DNA of 64,000 nucleotides from Tolumonas sp008015085 (GTDB taxonomy: Bacteria > Pseudomonadota > Gammaproteobacteria > Enterobacterales > Aeromonadaceae): assembly GCA_029265125.1 (NCBI GenBank), contig JAJUJX010000003.1, forward strand, positions 62,001 to 126,000, in the 5' to 3' direction. Every line of letters starts with the position of its first letter. Position 1 is the first letter of the stretch. Made by a program: the position numbers and the translations under genes. Shown here in pieces: positions 60,230 to 64,000 of the stretch. The notes beneath the pieces are model-generated. The model was given only the letters and a program-made list of their open reading frames with translations. It searched no databases and was not told the origin of the DNA.

Positions 60230-60661
60230 ATGCTTAAAAAAGCAATTTGTACATTGCTGTTATCTGGTATGCCATTCGTTGCCAATATGGCGCTCGCGGT
60301 AGAAGGGCAATTTTCAGAATTCAGCGACAGTTCGCTGGTCAGCGATAACACAGCCCCGATTGACATTAATACAGCAACTGCTGAACAGTTAATGACATTA
60401 AAAGGGATCGGAAAGAAAAAAGCACAAGCGATTATCCAGTATCGCGATACTCATCATGGCTTCCGCAGCATAGAGGAGCTAGATAATGTCAAAGGTATTG
60501 GATCAAAGTTACTTGGAGCAAATTTAGCCCGTATAACCATTAACACTGTTACCACCAGTCAAAATATCAGAATAGAACAAAGTCAACTAAGCAAGGAATC
60601 CCCCAACATCTCTGAATATCCATACTCTTCCTATGAAAAATGCTCTGGCAATGGCCGGTAA
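60230..60661 (+). CDS. ComEA-like helix-hairpin-helix exported protein
   Basis: The ATG at 60230 is chosen because AAGGAGGG precedes it and a signal peptide starts at once (MLKKAICTLLLSGMPFVA, cleavage near ALA-VE, about residue 23). The 143-residue protein has an acidic linker, then a pair of helix-hairpin-helix motifs (residues about 44-103: DINTATAEQLMTLKGIGKKK and IEELDNVKGIGSKL), the ComEA DNA-binding fold, and a polar tail of about 40 residues. ComEA binds incoming DNA in the periplasm. With pilT and pilU in the same window this suggests natural uptake ability, though no other competence gene is visible. Confidence 0.9.
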   Translation: MLKKAICTLLLSGMPFVANMALAVEGQFSEFSDSSLVSDNTAPIDINTATAEQLMTLKGIGKKKAQAIIQYRDTHHGFRSIEELDNVKGIGSKLLGANLARITINTVTTSQNIRIEQSQLSKESPNISEYPYSSYEKCSGNGR

Positions 60662-60708
60662 CTCAGTTATGATAGCGCCAGCTTGTTTGTACATTACAAG
60701 GACTAACA

Positions 60709-61623
60709 ATGAGCACCACTCCAGTTACAGTTCGTAAAGCCGTATTACCTGTTGCGGGTCTGGGTACCCGTATGTTGCCAGCCACTAAAGCAATCCCAAA
60801 AGAAATGTTGCCGGTCGTTGACCGTCCGTTGATTGAATACGTTGTGCGCGAAGCAATTGCTGCAGGTATTAAAGAAATCGTACTGGTCACTCATTCCAGT
60901 AAAAACTCTATCGAAAACCATTTCGATAAGAGCTTTGAATTAGAAGCAACGCTGGAAAAACGAGTCAAACGTCAACTGCTGGCGGAAATTCAGAATATCT
61001 GCCCGAAAGACGTCACCATCATGCATGTGCGTCAGGGCGAAGCAAAAGGCCTGGGTCATGCGATCCTGTGCGCACATCCACTGGTTGGTGATAATCCATT
61101 CGTGGTTCTGCTGCCAGATGTACTGATTGATGATGCCTTCAGTGATCTGAAAAAAGATAACCTGGCCGACATGGTCAAACAGTTCTCTGAAACTGGTATT
61201 AGCCAAATCATGGTTGAACCTGTAGCAAAAGAAACTGTCGATCAATACGGTATTGCAGATGTAAACGGCGAAACACTGGAGCCAGGTACATCACAGCCAA
61301 TCAGCCAGATAGTAGAAAAACCCGCCGTTGATAAAGCTCCGTCTAATCTAGCAGTAGTTGGCCGTTACGTGCTGTCAGCTGATATCTGGCCTCTATTGGA
61401 AAAAACACCACTGGGCGCTGGTGACGAAATTCAGCTGACCGATGCAATTGCGATGCTGATGGAAAAAGAGCAGGTTAATGCTTATCTGATGAAAGGTAAG
61501 AGCCATGACTGTGGTAGCAAGCTGGGTTATATGAAAGCTAATGTTGAATATGCACTACGTCATAAGTCACTGAAAAATGATTTTAAAGCTTATTTGAAAG
61601 AATTGGTGAAAACGCTCGATTGA
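60709..61623 (+). CDS. galU: UTP-glucose-1-phosphate uridylyltransferase
   Basis: GalU makes UDP-glucose for lipopolysaccharide, capsule and trehalose synthesis. The 304 residues (E. coli 302) carry the nucleotidyltransferase signature VLPVAGLGTRMLPATKAIPK at the N-terminus, then KEMLPVVDRPLIEYVV and GLGHAILCAHPL and the substrate loops IVEKP and KSHDCGSKLGY. AAGGA lies before the ATG. It converges on rssB, the same neighbour as in enterobacteria. Confidence 0.97.
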   Translation: MSTTPVTVRKAVLPVAGLGTRMLPATKAIPKEMLPVVDRPLIEYVVREAIAAGIKEIVLVTHSSKNSIENHFDKSFELEATLEKRVKRQLLAEIQNICPKDVTIMHVRQGEAKGLGHAILCAHPLVGDNPFVVLLPDVLIDDAFSDLKKDNLADMVKQFSETGISQIMVEPVAKETVDQYGIADVNGETLEPGTSQPISQIVEKPAVDKAPSNLAVVGRYVLSADIWPLLEKTPLGAGDEIQLTDAIAMLMEKEQVNAYLMKGKSHDCGSKLGYMKANVEYALRHKSLKNDFKAYLKELVKTLD

Positions 61624-61642
61624 GTTTTATTCTTGGATGTCA

Positions 61643-62659
61643 TCAAAGGGCTGCATTCGATGCGGCCCTTTTCATATGTTTATTTTTTGATATTTTCAGC
61701 ACTAATTCATGATTTATCTCACTTTGAATTTTAAGTTCAAACGGATAATCAATCGCCTTGTTAAAATTCTGATATTCCACATCAGGTAATAAACCTAATG
61801 AAAGGTTTGCTGCCTTTTTTAACCAATGTGGGGAGCTTAATCCGGCATTCGCGAAATGTACTGTTTCACGTTGGTCTGAAAGCAGTAGTGCGGAACAATT
61901 AATATTACAAAGAATACCTGACTGACAAATATGCCAATTCAGATACTCCAGCACACGCCGAGGAGAATCAAAAATCTGATTTGCACTCTCCTGATATTCC
62001 CGATACGGCGGATCAAGAAGAAATTTAATCATTGCAGCGACAAAAGCCACATCCAGCATACCCGCATAAAGCTCTACGACAACCACCATCAGAGCATTAT
62101 CAATCGGGTAAAAATCAACATATAGCAACGGTGTTGTTGACGAGAAATCAATTTCCCACGGACCAAGGTTGATAGGAGAAGATTTTTGCATCATCTGCAT
62201 CAGTCTTGTCGAGGTATAATCGTCTTTGCGCAATAAAGAACGATGCTGCTGTAATTCATGATACTGCATTTCCGGATCATTTCCGGTTTGAGATTGCCGA
62301 ATTGCCTCTTCAACAATATTCCAGTCAGTAATTGGTTTTAACAAATAATCACATGCCCCTTCGCGCAGAGCCTGTGTGACTTCATCAAATTTAATAATGC
62401 CTGATATCACAATGATTGGCAGAAATGGATAGCGCTGATGGATACAGTGGATAACCTGATGCCCTGGCATACCCGGCATATGCAAATCGCACAGCACCAC
62501 ATCCGGTTGGAACATAGCAACACCCGCTAAACCCTCAGCTCCGTTTTTTGCCTCCAGTACGAGAAAGTTTTTGCTGCGCAGATAGGCTCCCAGCATCATA
62601 CGAAATACCGCTTCATCTTCGATGATCAATATTTTTCGCTGATCACTACTGCTCTTCAC
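61643..62659 (-). CDS. rssB: Response regulator RssB (RpoS adaptor)
   Basis: The 338-residue protein has an N-terminal receiver domain with phospho-acceptor D58 (VVLCDLHMPGMPG), acidic pocket in LIIEDE and Lys in LLKPITD. A C-terminal domain of about 200 residues resembles an inactive PP2C phosphatase (VVVVELYAGMLDVAFVA, FANAGLSSPHW). This is the RssB layout: RssB delivers RpoS to ClpXP. Length equals E. coli (337), and galU beside it supports orthology. The C-terminal half is quite diverged, so a general PP2C-type response regulator remains an alternative. Confidence 0.85.
   Translation of the reverse strand: MKSSSDQRKILIIEDEAVFRMMLGAYLRSKNFLVLEAKNGAEGLAGVAMFQPDVVLCDLHMPGMPGHQVIHCIHQRYPFLPIIVISGIIKFDEVTQALREGACDYLLKPITDWNIVEEAIRQSQTGNDPEMQYHELQQHRSLLRKDDYTSTRLMQMMQKSSPINLGPWEIDFSSTTPLLYVDFYPIDNALMVVVVELYAGMLDVAFVAAMIKFLLDPPYREYQESANQIFDSPRRVLEYLNWHICQSGILCNINCSALLLSDQRETVHFANAGLSSPHWLKKAANLSLGLLPDVEYQNFNKAIDYPFELKIQSEINHELVLKISKNKHMKRAASNAAL
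61645..61673. terminator. Terminator between galU and rssB
   Basis: AAAGGGCTGCAT (61645-61656), TCG loop and ATGCGGCCCTTT (61660-61671), with one mismatch, then two more T. It overlaps the last codons of rssB on the other strand. Confidence 0.8.
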
Positions 62660-62877
62660 GACGAAATTCCGCTTATTGAATTTATTATTAGAGTAGACAA
62701 CATACGAAGAGAGTGAAAGTTGACTGCATTTTAAATTATTACCGAATCACAGTTCCCAGCGTATAAGCGGCTTAATTTTCAGCTCGTCAGCTGAATAAGT
62801 ATCCATATGAAAATCAATTATATTTGTTTGTCTTCTACGGGATACATCAGTGATAATGAAGCAATTCATCAGGAAGC

Positions 62878-63558
62878 ATGACGATGTCACCACAAGAGTA
62901 TTTACTGCTGAATCAGCCTCGCCTCAGTCATCCGGCCAGAACTCTTTACTATCTGCATCTGCGCCGTTTGGCGAATCAGCAACAACCTGTACTTATTAAT
63001 TATCCAGAGCTAGGTCGTGCGCTTGCAGTAGAAGATCCGTCTGCCGCAGGCGGTTTCAGTTATCAGGTCAATGCCCGTCAGCTTACTCAGCTATTAGATG
63101 AATTGATTCAGGCTGGATTGATTCAATTATCGACATCACCATCTTCCGAACATTATCACCAGCAATATGCAACACTACCGCTAGTATCTGCGCCCACAAC
63201 ACCATTGGCACAGCAATCATTTGCCATGCATACCGAATGGCAACCTGATCATCAGTTTGTCGGATTGTGCCAGCTTTGCGGGCTCATCGATCCCCGTTAT
63301 GACGAAGAAGAACGTGGTGAATTTATCGCTTACTGGCTTGGCAGACCAGAACGGTTTGCGACTCAGCACCAATGGATGATGAAATTTGTTAAAATGCTAA
63401 AAAGTCGACGCTATCAGCGACGTCAGACAGATTCCGTCGGCTATCAGCAAACGTCTGTCACGACAACAACTCAAGCAAGCAACACAGAACCCAGTCAGAG
63501 AGCATTAGAGATGATTGCTCATGCGCAGCAATTAAAACAAGGGGAAAACCATGAGTGA
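62878..63558 (+). CDS. dnaT: DnaT-like primosomal protein
   Basis: The 226-residue protein has an N-terminal replication-protein-like region (YLLLNQPRLSHPARTLYYLHL) and a C-terminal DnaT domain (MHTEWQPDHQFVGLCQLCGL, then EFIAYWLGRPERFATQHQW and KFVKMLKSRR). It ends in a Gln/Thr-rich tail. DnaT acts with PriA, PriB and DnaC in replication restart. AGGA precedes both ATG 62878 and ATG 62884; the second, MSPQEYLLL, has better spacing. The stop overlaps dnaC by eight bases. Confidence 0.88.
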   Translation: MTMSPQEYLLLNQPRLSHPARTLYYLHLRRLANQQQPVLINYPELGRALAVEDPSAAGGFSYQVNARQLTQLLDELIQAGLIQLSTSPSSEHYHQQYATLPLVSAPTTPLAQQSFAMHTEWQPDHQFVGLCQLCGLIDPRYDEEERGEFIAYWLGRPERFATQHQWMMKFVKMLKSRRYQRRQTDSVGYQQTSVTTTTQASNTEPSQRALEMIAHAQQLKQGENHE

Positions 63559-64000
63559 TTACATTGATCCATTTGCCGATGAGCAGGAAGATCGCCCTGT
63601 GGCCCCAGAAAATAATGATGAGCAAACACGCCATCAGGTTGCTGCCTTACTGAACCGCTTACAGCGCATTCGCCGCTCCCATATTCCTGTTCCTGAATAT
63701 GATTATGAACAGCTGCGCGCTGAATATGAAAAACAGGCCAATGCAGATGTGCAAAAATTACAGCAGGAAACCCGGCTACAGCGCATACAGAATCTGATCG
63801 CGCAGGCCGACCTGAACCCGGACTGGCTCTTTGACCGAATGGATCATAACGATCCGGTCTTGGAACATGCTATCCAGACCGCGCATTCATTCATTAGTGG
63901 CTTTGAACACTGGGAGCAGCATGGCGGTAGTTGCATCCTGATTTATGGTGAGTATGGCAGCGGGAAATCAACACTCGCCGGGGCCATCGCTCATGAGCTG
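63551..64000 (+). CDS. dnaC: DnaC-type helicase loader, 5' part only
   Basis: The first 150 residues are in the window and run off its right edge. The N-terminal part (about 1-110) is acidic then helical with RLQRIRRSHIPVPEYDYE, the helicase-binding region of DnaC; the AAA+ domain begins with Walker A GEYGSGKST at residues 133-141. DnaC loads DnaB at origins and restart sites. The ATG lies inside the last codons of dnaT (ATGAGTGA), showing coupling. GGGGAAAA is upstream. Confidence 0.9.
   Translation, partial: MSDYIDPFADEQEDRPVAPENNDEQTRHQVAALLNRLQRIRRSHIPVPEYDYEQLRAEYEKQANADVQKLQQETRLQRIQNLIAQADLNPDWLFDRMDHNDPVLEHAIQTAHSFISGFEHWEQHGGSCILIYGEYGSGKSTLAGAIAHEL

Overview
This 64 kb window is ordinary chromosome of a Gram-negative gammaproteobacterium, about 48% GC by eye. 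Gene content and order point to the Aeromonadales. A Tolumonas-like genus is my best guess, but this is an inference and not proven. Supporting signs are E. coli-like neighbourhoods (fldB/xerD/recJ/prfB/lysS; trmN6/srmB; yggS-proC-yggT-yggU-rdgB-hemW/trmB/mutY-yggX; rnm-yciO-rluB beside trp; galU/rssB; dnaT-dnaC), a trp operon with separate trpG and trpD and fused trpCF, type IV pilus motors (pilT, pilU) and chemoreceptors. I see no prophage, insertion sequence, plasmid or CRISPR array.

Layout. 1-3.1 kb: the edge of an HD-domain gene, a Cys-rich secreted peptide, a PfkB-type sugar kinase with its own terminator, and two tandem paralogous microproteins. 3.4-8.1 kb: a tight five-gene operon of a thioredoxin-like protein, a DUF2703 protein, a COG0701 permease, a DedA-PAP2-LssY fusion and a diacylglycerol kinase, closed by a hairpin. 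8.2-15.2 kb: mdh, rimO, ybiT, lysS and prfB (with the intact RF2 frameshift site). 15.5-19.4 kb: two tandem chemoreceptors, the first behind a close match to a FliA (sigma-28) promoter. 19.5-29.8 kb: recJ, a DUF4139 exported protein, xerD, fldB, trmN6, srmB, yaaA, pilU and pilT. 29.8-36.8 kb: the yggS-to-hemW run, trmB, mutY-yggX and a tRNA-Phe/Thr/Phe cluster.

37-47.4 kb is the most accessory-looking part. It holds an HxlR regulator coupled to a stand-alone KAS II enzyme behind a nested palindrome, a PAS-GGDEF diguanylate cyclase, an 1840-residue RTX/cadherin-type surface protein flanked by two small genes on the opposite strand, and a DUF4382 lipoprotein.

47.4-64 kb: msrC, the rnm-yciO-rluB-queC operon, a complete trp operon with leader peptide and attenuator, yciB-yciI, cysQ, a ComEA-like protein, galU, rssB, dnaT and the start of dnaC. 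The right edge cuts dnaC and the left edge cuts the HD gene.

Most of the window is core housekeeping. The places most worth experimental attention are the redox/permease/lipid operon, the HxlR-KAS II pair with its operator-like palindrome, the adhesin locus, the extra mini-ORFs in the trp leader, and the microprotein pair. All functions are inferred from the sequence read by eye; no database search was run.
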